NCBI RefSeq assembly: GCF_900105125.1
Contig: NZ_LT629750.1
Location: forward strand, 1,302,001 to 1,366,000
Length of the DNA: 64,000 nt
Direction: 5' to 3'
Origin: Bradyrhizobium canariense
GTDB lineage: Bacteria > Pseudomonadota > Alphaproteobacteria > Rhizobiales > Xanthobacteraceae
Of the stretch, positions 33,549 through 41,771 are shown in pieces (the first letter of the stretch is position 1; each line of letters opens with the position of its first letter). The notes below the pieces were generated by a model. It made no database searches, was not told the origin of the DNA, and saw nothing but the letters and a program-made list of their open reading frames with translations. A program made the position numbers and the translations under genes.

Positions 33549-33665
33549 ATGCGTGTCCACCTCGAAAAGAAACCGCTTGACGGAGTGGCGATCGCCTTTG
33601 TTGTGATCACCTTCTTAGCCGTCGTCGCGTTGCCGATCGTGCTCAGCCGCCTGAACGCTTTTTGA
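33549..33665 (+). CDS. single-helix membrane microprotein
   Basis: 38 residues from the ATG at 33549 with AGAGGAGGGG upstream. A basic N-terminus (MRVHLEKKPLDG) is followed by one membrane helix (VAIAFVVITFLAVVALPIVL). The strong ribosome site supports translation. Function unknown. Confidence 0.6.
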   Translation: MRVHLEKKPLDGVAIAFVVITFLAVVALPIVLSRLNAF

Positions 33666-33681
33666 AACTGATGTCGTGGTG

Positions 33682-33960
33682 ATGCCGAACGGTGGAATAT
33701 TCACAGCTTTGGCTGTGTCAGCGATACTGCTGTCCGCGGTCTCGCTTGAACCAATGGGTGTGCGCGCTGAGGAGCCGGGGCGTGCGAAAACGAAGGGTTA
33801 TCCGGCCGTGGAAGACGTGCCGCCGTGGCCCGAGAAACCTGCGATGACGGCCGACGAACAGTCGAAACTCAAGAAAGAACTGAACGCCGCGCGTGATCGC
33901 CAGGGGGTGGCCAGGAAAGCGAAAACTCACGCAGCGCCCACTCAACCCGTGAAGCCTTAG
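33682..33960 (+). CDS. small secreted hypothetical protein
   Basis: 92 residues from the ATG at 33682 (a GTG six bases earlier is possible). The signal peptide ends near GVRAEE. The mature part is charged with a PPWPEKPAMTADEQSKLKKE helix. It is 16 bases after the 38-residue microprotein gene and may be co-transcribed. Function unknown. Confidence 0.6.
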   Translation: MPNGGIFTALAVSAILLSAVSLEPMGVRAEEPGRAKTKGYPAVEDVPPWPEKPAMTADEQSKLKKELNAARDRQGVARKAKTHAAPTQPVKP

Positions 33961-34341
33961 ATGGCAAAGCCGGTTCGCGCGGGGCGAAGCTCGTTCGCTG
34001 GCGCCCATCGGCCAGAAAGCGCGACAGCTCACACCCCAGCGGCCCGGCAACGTTCCGTAAGCACGCACCGGGCCTGAACCGAAGCGATGCAAGATGCACG
34101 CTTGGCTATCGCCAACCTACTCCAAGGAGACGACTCCCAACATTAGAGATGTAATTCGCGGAGGCCGGCTGTCTCACCGCGGGCGGCCCGAAGAGTTTCC
34201 CTCTCCGTGTGTCCATCGGGGCACATAGCCAAGCCGGGAATCGACTTACTCTGTCGGCGTTTCCTCCCTGACTGGGACCCGTCGCCAATGGCGGGTTCTT
34301 TTTGAGAAGCGCCGTCCACGGCGCGATCAAGGCAGGCTCCA
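33961..34341. other. intergenic region
   Basis: About 380 bases without a recognised gene. A weak bulged hairpin with a following T run (ACCCGTCGCCAATGGCGGGT, 34279-34298, then TCTTTTT) may be a terminator for the plus-strand small genes. Confidence 0.4.
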
Positions 34342-34509
34342 ATGAAGATCGTCCTCTTGGCCGTTGGCCCGCTATTTCTTGCCCTCGGGCTTTTCTGGTT
34401 CGGACAAGCGGCGGGGTTACTCTCAGGACCACGCAATGCCGCGCTTATCGATGTCGCCGCCGGCGCCGCTGCCTTAGGCATAAGCCTTGGTTGGTTCGCC
34501 TCGCGGTAG
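34342..34509 (+). CDS. two-helix membrane microprotein
   Basis: 55 residues from the ATG at 34342 to TAG at 34507-34509. The first helix is VLLAVGPLFLALGLFWFG, the second LIDVAAGAAALGISLGWF, with a short GLLSGPRN loop. GCAGGC precedes the start. Composition is strongly membrane-like, so I consider it real although very short. Function unknown. Confidence 0.6.
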   Translation: MKIVLLAVGPLFLALGLFWFGQAAGLLSGPRNAALIDVAAGAAALGISLGWFASR

Positions 34510-34663
34510 CCCAGGATTCGCTGGCTGCTATCGGACGGCCAAGGCAGCCCCCAATTCCGGACTCACCAGCGGCCTTCCTAGACTCAGGGATGGGCTACCG
34601 GATGGCCGCGACCCGCACATCTGCGGTTCTAAATCGCTCGGATGCACCGCTGAAATCTGTGAA

Positions 34664-35128
34664 TTATTTCTTGTCGGCGCTCAGCTCGGGCAAGATCCAA
34701 TGCTTATCGGCGATCTCGACGACGTTGGCGGGGTCGACGTCTTCCCACTTGATAGTCGCCGCGTTCACTTTTGAAAACTTTACCATAACGGCGCGGTCAA
34801 CAGTATCGTTTCCGTGCTTATCGCGCAGCGCGAGGTTGCCAATTAGCTGGACGCTCTTGATCTTCGGGAATTTGCTGAACGCGCCTTGTGCGATTTTTTT
34901 TGTTATCTCACCAAAAGCCCGGACCGCGGTTGCTTTGCCGGCTGAGTAAGGCTCGAGCCGGAACTCGACGATCAAGCTTTTGTCCGGATAGCTCACAGTC
35001 GCAAAGGTTTGAGAGCCCCGCTCGGAAACCACGCTCTTCGCAAATGCGACCGGGGAAGGTTCGGTAGCCCAGGCGCAGCGGGCGAGCAGCATGGTTCCGA
35101 CAAGTAGAAAGCGGCCAAACGTCTTCAT
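34664..35128 (-). CDS. secreted hypothetical protein
   Basis: 154 residues from the ATG at 35128. The signal peptide MKTFGRFLLVGTMLLARCAWA has a cysteine before the likely cut but no proper lipobox. The mature part is beta-rich (IVEFRLEPYSAGKATAVRAF, LIGNLALRDKHGNDTVDRAV). No family recognised. Its upstream neighbour on this strand is the broken integrase, so it may be island cargo. Confidence 0.65.
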   Translation of the reverse strand: MKTFGRFLLVGTMLLARCAWATEPSPVAFAKSVVSERGSQTFATVSYPDKSLIVEFRLEPYSAGKATAVRAFGEITKKIAQGAFSKFPKIKSVQLIGNLALRDKHGNDTVDRAVMVKFSKVNAATIKWEDVDPANVVEIADKHWILPELSADKK

Positions 35129-35253
35129 CTCGGCTCCATATGCCTTACCGCGGGCAACGCGGAATCGCCACGTGCGTTGCCCGGACCGCCCGGCACCAGA
35201 TAGCCCGAAAACCAAATCCTCACCAGCGACCTTCTTGGAGTCAGGAGAGGCTG

Positions 35254-35890
35254 TCAGCCGACCGTGCGCATCGGAACCACGTTCGAGGCCAGCAGATAAT
35301 TCGCCCAATCGCGCATCAGCGCGTGACGCTTTTCCAGCCTCTGGCCGCGCTGGTAGGCCGCCGTGGTCTCGCTCTTGTACTTGTGCGCAAGCGCCGCCTC
35401 TCGCACGCCATCGGGATAGTCCGTGCATTCCTCGGCCCAGGTGGCGAAGGTCGACCGGAAGCCGTGCACCGTAACGTGGCCATAACCCATGCGATCGAGG
35501 ACGGCGAGCATGGCGTTTTCCGAAAACATTCCGCCTTCGGGGTTCGGGAAAATCAATTCGCGCTGGCTGCCGTCACGCATCTTTTCGAGAATAGCCAGTG
35601 CTGGATCCGTGAGCGGGACATGATGGTCCTGATCCATTTTCATCCGTTCGCCCGGAATCGGGCGTCATCGCGCTTGATCCGCGCATCCTTCAGCGACCCA
35701 GGCCGTGCCAGCGTTCCTTGCCATTGATCCAGTACCGGTACGACCAGTTACGCGAGGTCCGGCCCGCGACGATGAGGGAGAGCCCGTCGCCGTCAGGATA
35801 TTTGCTGGGCGCGATCTGACGAGCGACTTGGTTTGAGCTTTCCAGCCAGGTGTTTCTCCGATCAAAGCCGTCCACCGAACTCACGGTCAA
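35254..35890 (-). pseudogene. broken tyrosine integrase (P4/DUF4102 type) beside tRNA-Ser
   Basis: The N-terminal part (35648-35890) reads YPDGDGLSLIVAGRTSRNWS and YRYWINGKERWHGLG, the DUF4102 arm-binding domain, and then hits a stop through a frameshift near 35697. The C-terminal part (35254-35643) has HGFRSTFATWAEE and AAYQRGQRLEKR with the catalytic Arg and Tyr. The middle of the protein with the first catalytic Arg is missing. It lies about 120 bases downstream of the tRNA-Ser 3' end in the same orientation, the standard position for an island integrase. Confidence 0.85.
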
Positions 35891-36012
35891 AAACCACGGT
35901 CAGGGCTTTGATTAGGGAGAACGCCGGAGAACAGATAAGTACAGCGATCCGGAGCAAAGCACTGCAATTGTTGTGGATTCCGAACAGTGGCGAACAAGGG
36001 AGAACACTGTAA

Positions 36013-36102
36013 TGGCGGAAGGGGTGGGATTCGAACCCACGGTACCCTTGCAGGCACGCCGGTTTTCAAGACCGGTGCCTTAAACCACTCGGCCACCCTT
36101 CC
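36013..36102 (-). tRNA. tRNA-Ser (anticodon TGA)
   Basis: 90 nt. Acceptor stem GGAAGGG pairs with CCCTTCC, discriminator G, encoded CCA (seen as TGG at 36013-36015). The anticodon loop CTTGAAA gives anticodon TGA, the long variable arm typical of tRNA-Ser is present, and the T loop is GTTCGAATC. Its 3' end is the probable attachment site of the element whose integrase remnant lies at 35254-35890. Confidence 0.96.
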
Positions 36103-36523
36103 AGCTCAACAGTTCTGTCGCTTAGCTGACGCTCCGACCGAACGCAATGTGAACGTGGGGCCAATTTGGACCCAAAGAAATTTTAGCGGTGGATGGGTCA
36201 ACGGTTCGTCATGGCCCGACGCTCTGTCCCACCCCGAACACGACACTAGGGGTGATCCACTCGAAGCAGGAGCAAGGCCTACCAGGGCTAGATGACCACG
36301 GCTGGCTTCGATCGCAGGGTGGCGAGCGGTGAAACGCACGTGTTCACAATTCGCCCCGCAGCGATCCGCCGGCGAAAGCTCAAGACAAAAAAAGGCCTCA
36401 AATCTACCGATGTTGTGCCAAATTAGCAACGCCTGATCAAGAAGATAGTAAAGTGACAGATCGTTATGTTTTGTTACTATGCGAGCTCTGGGTTGTTCCA
36501 CTTTGTATTAGAAGGATTGACCT
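36103..36523. other. intergenic region upstream of tRNA-Ser
   Basis: About 420 bases. It holds copy A of the 55-bp repeat (36119-36173) and the promoter side of tRNA-Ser. A minus-strand frame (36106-36501) lacks protein character and a ribosome site. Confidence 0.4.
36119..36173 (+). repeat. 55-bp direct repeat, copy A
   Basis: Begins CGCTTAGCTGACGC and contains AATGTGAACGTGGG and CAATTTG.ACCC. It is about 80% identical, with one 1-base gap, to copy B at 38570-38625 in the same orientation. It starts 16 bases from the tRNA-Ser 5' end. Confidence 0.75.
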
Positions 36524-36979
36524 ATGACTAGCATCGAACAAGTTCATAGAAACACATCATTAGATTTTGCTAAGCTTGAAGCGGATGTCGCAGCGGCTCT
36601 GCCGGCGAGCACGTCGTTACCGTCGATCAGGGGGGCGCCATCGGTTCAATCCGAGCCAATGCCTGACTATGTCGAGCATCGAGACGGTGTTTCCCGTGTG
36701 GGTGCGCTCAGTGCCGAAGCCGTGGTGCGCGACTATGAGTCCGCGGCCAAGGAAATCGAAGCGATGGGAGCCGAGTTGATCAGCGCGGCTAAGAAATGCG
36801 AGGCGATGACCGCCGAAGTGCATACTGCAATTGCATTCATGCGCGATACCGCAACGGCGTATCGTGAAGAAGCCAAAAAGATTTTCAAGCGCATTGAGGA
36901 TTGTGCGTTGTTGACCGAGGACGTTCGCAAAACCTGCGAAACCATCAAACGCAGAATTGAAACCGACAGCACTCCCTGA
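36524..36979 (+). CDS. coiled-coil hypothetical protein
   Basis: 151 residues, AAGGAT upstream of the ATG. After a disordered N-terminus the protein reads MPDYVEHRDG..VGALSAEAV and is then helical with heptad character (residues about 65-148, including YREEAKKIFKRIEDC). I recall similar proteins scattered in Bradyrhizobium genomes, all of unknown function. No membrane segment. Confidence 0.72.
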   Translation: MTSIEQVHRNTSLDFAKLEADVAAALPASTSLPSIRGAPSVQSEPMPDYVEHRDGVSRVGALSAEAVVRDYESAAKEIEAMGAELISAAKKCEAMTAEVHTAIAFMRDTATAYREEAKKIFKRIEDCALLTEDVRKTCETIKRRIETDSTP

Positions 36980-36997
36980 GGTGTTCCGGCAAAGCGA

Positions 36998-37221
36998 CGT
37001 GTGAGTTCGGCCGGCTCGAAGTCGAGTGCAATCGATGCGAGAGGCGCGTGAGCTTGCCGCTGGATGCGATCCGCCGGCCCGCGGGATACGCCGATCTGGA
37101 AGCTGGAGACCGCGCTAAAATGCCGATCGTGCCACACGCGTCGTTATGGGCCACCGGTGCACGTGATCAGCTCACGCTGGCGCGCGAGATTATGCCCTAC
37201 AAGCGGGTGGATCCGGGGAGC
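36998..37221 (+). pseudogene. frameshifted small zinc-ribbon gene
   Basis: One frame gives VECNRCERRVSLPLDAIR (CxxC knuckle). The next frame continues DTPIWKLETALKCRSCHTRR and YGPPVHVIS (second CxxC). The first frame resumes with REIMPYKRVDP. Together they rebuild a small two-knuckle protein I recall from Bradyrhizobium (PLDAI..PPETPIWKLE..LKCRSCRTPRY.PPVHMI). Two compensating frameshifts and no proper start codon mark it as decayed. Confidence 0.55.
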
Positions 37222-37263
37222 AGTAAAAAAGGTGCTCATCGCAGAGAATGCGGTCAGTGGGAC

Positions 37264-37512
37264 CTACAGATGGTGTGACAGCGTTTCAATGATCTGCGTC
37301 AGATCGACGTCGCTCATGGAAACCGGCTGCGGCTTGCGCAGGAATGCCGGCAACCCGATCTCGGCTAGAAACCGCTCCGGATCGAAACCACGCGGGAACG
37401 GCTCGGTCACCGGATCGAGCGGGACCAAGGGCGAAGCTGCAGAGGCCGGTTCAATGACGGGCGGTTCGACCGCCGCGGAATCAAATTCGAATGGGTTCGG
37501 TAGTTCGTTCAT
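37264..37512 (-). CDS. hypothetical acidic protein
   Basis: 82 residues, proline- and glutamate-rich first half, then FDPERFLAEIGLPAFLRKPQ and a short C-terminal helix. No recognised domain. It overlaps a plus-strand frame of lower quality. Function unknown. Confidence 0.45.
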   Translation of the reverse strand: MNELPNPFEFDSAAVEPPVIEPASAASPLVPLDPVTEPFPRGFDPERFLAEIGLPAFLRKPQPVSMSDVDLTQIIETLSHHL

Positions 37513-38010
37513 CTAATCCCCCACAACATGCGCGGACGCTTATCGGGGACGGGCAGCACCGCCGCGCGGAATCAATAACCAATCAGGACAAACGCTGCCC
37601 AGGCTCTCGCCGGGCAACACGAAAACGGCAATTACGATTGAAACAAGCAAAAGCTTTACAAAAATCTTGAGCATGGAAACGATGCTTCATGAGTGCTCGC
37701 CGCGCAACTTCGATCGCGATTTAACCTAACTAGTCAACCTTACTGACCAGCGGCCTCTAACCGTACTCCGAGGTCAGCCAATCGCTCCAGGGTGCTCACA
37801 ACCTTGTTCGGTGAGGGTCAAGACGGGTGTTTCGTTGCCGCGCTCTGTCGGAGATTGTACGACATCATCGCGGCCAGGCGCGCTTACCCAGCAAGTTCCG
37901 AAGTACCGATCCGGTCGAACCGCGTTAGCGCTGCCGGTCTCTCCCAAATCTGCGAGGCATTGAGCCTATCGTCGTCGGGCAGTTCGAGCCCGAACCGAGC
38001 GGCGTGAATT
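37513..38010. other. intergenic region with one possible membrane microprotein
   Basis: About 500 bases. On the minus strand 37674-37540 encodes a possible 44-residue protein starting MLKIFVKLLLVSIVIAVFVL, a membrane-helix-like sequence, but with a weak ribosome site. A plus-strand frame at 37792-38007 is not convincing. Confidence 0.3.
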
Positions 38011-38060
38011 TAAAAAACCGCCTCATCCATTGGCTGTGGGGCAGACTCGGATGAGGCGGT
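38011..38060 (-). terminator. Rho-independent terminator, minus strand
   Basis: ACCGCCTCATCC (38017-38028) and GGATGAGGCGGT (38049-38060) form a perfect 12-bp stem with a 20-base loop. On the minus strand it ends in TTTTTTA. It suits transcripts from the minus-strand zinc-ribbon gene at 38249. Confidence 0.82.
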
Positions 38061-38248
38061 GAAGTCAAGGGTCACATGCTCAGCGCCGCCGCACCTAGCG
38101 AGATGAGAAATGCAGTCCCGATTCGGGCAACTTAGCGGCGGCCCGCTGTGCGTCGCGGCGCCGGCGTGCGCCGGCTCTCATTGGGGCATGACCGATCAAA
38201 CGCACGACGCGTTCGCGGCTTGGGCGCTCGCGCCGATGGGTCGGCGGC

Positions 38249-38479
38249 TCATGCCTTTGGGTCTGCCGTAACCTTCGGCTGGGTTTCGAGGGCAGTTCTC
38301 ACGTCTCTGGCGCTCATGAGCGCGCGACGGATGTTTCTATCTTCCGAAGTGGCATCGAACATAATGAGCCGATTGCAATGCTGGCAGTTCGTCTGGAATC
38401 CATCGCGAATACGCTTCGCGTGCTCACGAAAAACCTGCGAGCACTTCGAGCATTTGATTTTCACTTTTTGGTCGATCAT
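38249..38479 (-). CDS. zinc-ribbon protein (MJ0042-like)
   Basis: 76 residues from the ATG at 38479. Knuckles KIKCSKCSQVFREHAKRI and TNCQHCNRLIMFD are spaced as in zinc-ribbon/MJ0042 domains, followed by a helical tail with IRRALMSARDVR. I recall similar short proteins in Bradyrhizobium. A longer frame starting at 38506 adds hydrophobic residues without support. Function unknown. Confidence 0.72.
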   Translation of the reverse strand: MIDQKVKIKCSKCSQVFREHAKRIRDGFQTNCQHCNRLIMFDATSEDRNIRRALMSARDVRTALETQPKVTADPKA

Positions 38480-38569
38480 GAGAATGCGCCCAAATAGGAG
38501 CAGCATGCGTTTCAGACCTTAAGAGTTTGCTATCGCTGCTACGGAATTGCTGCCGAACTCCGGCCGTAC

Positions 38570-38625
38570 CGCTTAGCTCACGCCCCCAACCGAACATAAT
38601 GTGAACGTGGGCTCAATTTGAACCC
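38570..38625 (+). repeat. 55-bp direct repeat, copy B
   Basis: CGCTTAGCTCACGC...CCGAACATAATGTGAACGTGGG, same orientation as copy A at 36119-36173. The two copies bracket about 2.4 kb of small genes. Confidence 0.75.
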
Positions 38626-38764
38626 GACAGGGGCTTTATCCATCAAGAACGCTTTGTTTGCGAAGCCGCCAATTATCCGGGTTTCGATTCTCGCGCCCTT
38701 TGCGTTTGGGACAAACTTTACCTTTCGCGGGCAGAGTAGGGGCGTTCACTAATGGGGCGACCTC

Positions 38765-38938
38765 ATGACTCTTTCGGGTGCGAAAGTGGCTGAGCGGCGG
38801 GTGGATGCCGTCCCCTGCCGGCGTTGCGGCGCGAAGACCGAACTTATCGTCAGGATGATGAATCCGAAGGACGGCCGCACGCTCCGCATATTCAAATGCC
38901 ACTGCGGAGCGATGACCTCGGCGGACGATCCTGGATAG
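38765..38938 (+). CDS. small zinc-ribbon protein, 57 residues
   Basis: The frame from ATG 38765 to TAG 38936-38938 reads CRRCGAKTELIVRMMN near the middle and FKCHCGAMTS near the end. This is a CxxC...CxC knuckle linked by KDGRTLRIFKC. The pattern is too ordered for chance and the opposite-strand frame is less protein-like. Probably a real microprotein, function unknown. Confidence 0.6.
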   Translation: MTLSGAKVAERRVDAVPCRRCGAKTELIVRMMNPKDGRTLRIFKCHCGAMTSADDPG

Positions 38939-39066
38939 GTCCGCCCCAGCACGGCAAGAAAACCCAAAAGGTCGCACCTAAGCCGCGTGAGGTCTTTTGA
39001 TGCCGCCTGCGCTCTACAAATCCGAGCGAAGGGGATAGCTGAATTCAGCCGCGCGTGTTGCGCCGA

Positions 39067-39165
39067 CTAGATGAATGCGAAGGCGAGCAAGCTGGACGAT
39101 AGCAGCACAAGACCGGCTGCCGTCAGGGCGAGAAAGCCATCGGAGACTAAATCGTGATTGCGCAT
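39067..39165 (-). CDS. possible 32-residue membrane microprotein
   Basis: ATG 39165 to TAG 39069-39067, with a GGCAGGT site upstream. The sequence GFLALTAAGLVLLSSSLLAF forms one membrane helix after a short polar start (MRNHDLVSD). Short, so only moderately sure. Confidence 0.45.
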   Translation of the reverse strand: MRNHDLVSDGFLALTAAGLVLLSSSLLAFAFI

Positions 39166-39265
39166 GGTACACCTGCCATTCTCGATTGATGCTCATCCGA
39201 ATTTATTAAATCTTTCGGAATCGGCTTCACCTGAAAGAGGTGATACGTATTCGTGCGCCCAGGAC

Positions 39266-39355
39266 TCAGGCCCTCGAGCGAAACCCTTCCAATGCGTGGG
39301 CAGCGAAAATAGCGGCGCTGACCAAACCCATAACCGCTGTAACTGTCTCAATCAT
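39266..39355 (-). CDS. 29-residue microprotein
   Basis: ATG 39355 to TGA 39268-39266 with AAAGGA 8 bases upstream. The sequence starts MIETVTAVMGLVSAAIFAAH and ends ALEGFRSRA. I recall almost the same tiny protein in other Bradyrhizobium genomes. One hydrophobic helix, probably membrane-associated; function unknown. Confidence 0.55.
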   Translation of the reverse strand: MIETVTAVMGLVSAAIFAAHALEGFRSRA

Positions 39356-39707
39356 CGCGAACGTCCTTTGCGGCCCCTGCGCGAGGAGAGAACGCCACGC
39401 CCCCTTACACAGTCAAAAGGATTTCTCACCGAAAACGAAGATCGGACCGGAGTGATGATTTGATGCAACAGATTCCTCGGAAAAGCCCGTATGCTGGCCC
39501 ATAACCGGACGGCCTTACGGTGCGCGGAAGGAACTATTCATTTACCAACGCGCGTTGACTCCTCTCTGATGGGCGCGTCTCCCCATTTCCGCCGTGTTCC
39601 GGCTGCGATATGTTTGCCGATTGGTGCGGATGTGGGCTGCACAAGGGGCGCGTAACCGGCCGTCGCTTTAAGTAGGCGTGCGGTCGGTGGAATGGTAATT
39701 GGGGCAA
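39356..39707. other. intergenic region upstream of rlpA
   Basis: About 350 bases. No convincing frame. It should contain the rlpA promoter; GGGGC lies just before the chosen start. Confidence 0.4.
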
Positions 39708-40646
39708 ATGGGGATTCGAACGTCAGATCGGATGGTCCGTGCGGCGCGCGGTACTGCAGCCGTCGCGGCCTGTCTCCTCGTCGCCAACTGCGCTTCCTCG
39801 AACAAGTTTGCCAGCCGGCTCGACCCCCAATACGGCGTTTCATCTAGCCCCCGGGTGGTCGCCTTCGGCGACCCCGTGCCCAAGGGCGGGGGCACCTACC
39901 GAGTCGGCAAGCCCTACACCGTTGCCGGCCGCGTTTACGTGCCTGAGGAGGACGTCAACTACCGCGAAGAAGGCTTGGCGTCCTGGTACGGCGACGACTT
40001 CCATGGCCGGCTGACCGCCAATGGCGAAGTATTTGATATGGGCGCGCTCACGGCCGCGCATCCGACCCTCCCGATGCCGTGCTACGCACGCGTGACCAAT
40101 CTCGGCAATGGCAAATCGCTGATTGTGCGGGTCAATGACCGCGGGCCATATCACGGTAATCGCCTGATCGACGTCTCGAACAAGGCTGCCGAACTGCTTG
40201 AATTCAAAGGCAATGGCGTCGCGCACGTTCGGGTGGAATATGTCGGCCGTGCGCCGCTCGAAGGCTCTGATGACCGTCTCTTGATAGCGACCTTGCGCAC
40301 TGGCGCGCCGGCGCCATCGCCGTCTCTGGTCCGGGTTGCTTCCGCCCGTTCGTTCGTGCCGGAAGCGCTATCCTCTGGCCGCGCGATCCGCGGCGAGGTC
40401 CCGATGCCGGAAGGCCGCCCTTACAGCCTGGGCAGTACGCCGGCGGACCAGGCCTCGATCAACGCGACATCCGAAATGTCCGCCTCTGCCCGCAGGCGTT
40501 CCAGCGGCCGCGCCCTCGATAATCCGCGCGAGGTATCCTACGAAAACGATGAGCGTTATGCGCCGGATGTCAGGTCGGTCGCCGCCTATGCGCCGACTGA
40601 TTCGCGCGGACCGAGCGAGATACTTGCCGGCCGCGGGCTCTATTGA
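39708..40646 (+). CDS. rlpA: RlpA-family septal ring lytic transglycosylase
   Basis: 312 residues from the ATG at 39708. The N-terminal hydrophobic segment ends in LLVANC, a lipobox-like site with an unusual Asn before Cys. The double-psi beta-barrel (about 85-180) has GLASWYGDDFHGRLTANGE, LPMPCYARVTNLGNGKS and VRVNDRGPYHGNRLIDVS, including the catalytic Asp. RlpA cuts glycan strands lacking peptide stems at the septum. No SPOR domain is visible; the C-terminal ~120 residues are low complexity. Confidence 0.88.
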   Translation: MGIRTSDRMVRAARGTAAVAACLLVANCASSNKFASRLDPQYGVSSSPRVVAFGDPVPKGGGTYRVGKPYTVAGRVYVPEEDVNYREEGLASWYGDDFHGRLTANGEVFDMGALTAAHPTLPMPCYARVTNLGNGKSLIVRVNDRGPYHGNRLIDVSNKAAELLEFKGNGVAHVRVEYVGRAPLEGSDDRLLIATLRTGAPAPSPSLVRVASARSFVPEALSSGRAIRGEVPMPEGRPYSLGSTPADQASINATSEMSASARRRSSGRALDNPREVSYENDERYAPDVRSVAAYAPTDSRGPSEILAGRGLY

Positions 40647-41605
40647 GCGCTGGCCGAACCGGCATTCTCCTCCAGAAAGGCGATCAAGGCCGCGTTGACC
40701 TCGTCGGCGCGTTGCTGCTGGATCCAGTGGCCGGCCCCGTCGACGATCAGCTTTCGTTTCAGGTTGGGCACCACCCGCTCCATGTCCGCGAGGCGCTTGG
40801 CGCCGATCAGGCCGGTGATGACGGCATCCTTTGATCCCGCGATGAACAGTGACGGCTGAACGATTTGGGCGCCTTGCCATGGCGCGGTCAGTTCCCAGTT
40901 GCGGTCGATGTTGCGGTACCAGTTGAGACCGCCGCGGAAGCCGGACTTCTGATAGGCCGCCGTAAAATAGGCGAGGTCGGCTTCGTTGAGCCACCTTGGA
41001 AGCGGCCGATCAAATCTGGCATCGCCAAGAAATCCCTTACCCTCCTCGACGAACAACGAAGCCGCTGGATCGGAAAATCCACGCCCCAGCAGCGTTCGCA
41101 TCGTCAGCGCGATATCGCGCTCGAACTCGCGCTCGGCGACACCAGGGGTCTGGAAATACTGCCAATAGAAGTTGGTGATTCCGCTTTCACGCAGGGTATC
41201 GAGCGGGCGGCCACGCCCTCGCGACGGTGGGGGGACGCTCAACCCTGCGACAGCAACGAAGATATCGGGACGAAACATCGCGGCATGCCAGGCGACCGGT
41301 GCTCCCCAGTCGTGGCCGATGATGACGGCCTGCTTTTCGTCAAGCGCGGCAACGAGAGCGACCATATCCCCGACATGATCGAAGACAGTGTATGCACCGA
41401 TATCGGACGGCGCGCTGGTTTGGCCAAAGCCCCGCATATCCGGGGCAACCACATGGTATCCCGCAGCCGCAATCGCCGGGATCTGATGCCGCCAGGAATA
41501 GGACAATTCCGGCCAGCCGTGGCAAAGCAGCACGAGTGGGCCTTCGCCTTGCTCGAGCAGGAATATCTCGATCCCGTTGGCGGAGATGGTGCGTGAGGAT
41601 GTCAT
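40640..41605 (-). CDS. alpha/beta hydrolase, epoxide-hydrolase-like
   Basis: 321 residues from the ATG at 41605 (GGCGGA upstream). It has the oxyanion motif CHGWPELSYSWRHQ, the nucleophile elbow IGHDWGAPVAW with Asp as nucleophile and the catalytic His in DGAGHWIQQQ, closest to soluble epoxide hydrolases; haloalkane dehalogenases are an alternative. A cap domain with FYWQYFQ supplies possible ring-opening tyrosines. It overlaps the convergent rlpA gene by 7 bases. Confidence 0.85.
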   Translation of the reverse strand: MTSSRTISANGIEIFLLEQGEGPLVLLCHGWPELSYSWRHQIPAIAAAGYHVVAPDMRGFGQTSAPSDIGAYTVFDHVGDMVALVAALDEKQAVIIGHDWGAPVAWHAAMFRPDIFVAVAGLSVPPPSRGRGRPLDTLRESGITNFYWQYFQTPGVAEREFERDIALTMRTLLGRGFSDPAASLFVEEGKGFLGDARFDRPLPRWLNEADLAYFTAAYQKSGFRGGLNWYRNIDRNWELTAPWQGAQIVQPSLFIAGSKDAVITGLIGAKRLADMERVVPNLKRKLIVDGAGHWIQQQRADEVNAALIAFLEENAGSASAQ

Positions 41606-41771
41606 CGCTTTTCCGCCTTGTTTCCGGGATTTTCTCGGCAAACCTTGATGCGGCACGATAGGATCGTTTGAGCGGCGCTGCAATTGGACCGGCAAGATAA
41701 GCCGCCGCCATAAAACCCGTGTTGTTTGGGTCACTTCCAACTGTTAGAACGCCGCGCTCAGGACATCGTTG

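Noticed and set aside
36106..36501. 131-residue minus-strand frame upstream of tRNA-Ser
   Set aside because: No ribosome site, irregular composition, and it runs over the 55-bp repeat up to the tRNA gene.
39699..39740. Second copy of the tRNA-Ser 3' end as an att site
   Set aside because: The words GGGGATTCGAAC near the rlpA start look similar to the T-arm, but the match ends after about ten bases and lies inside the gene.
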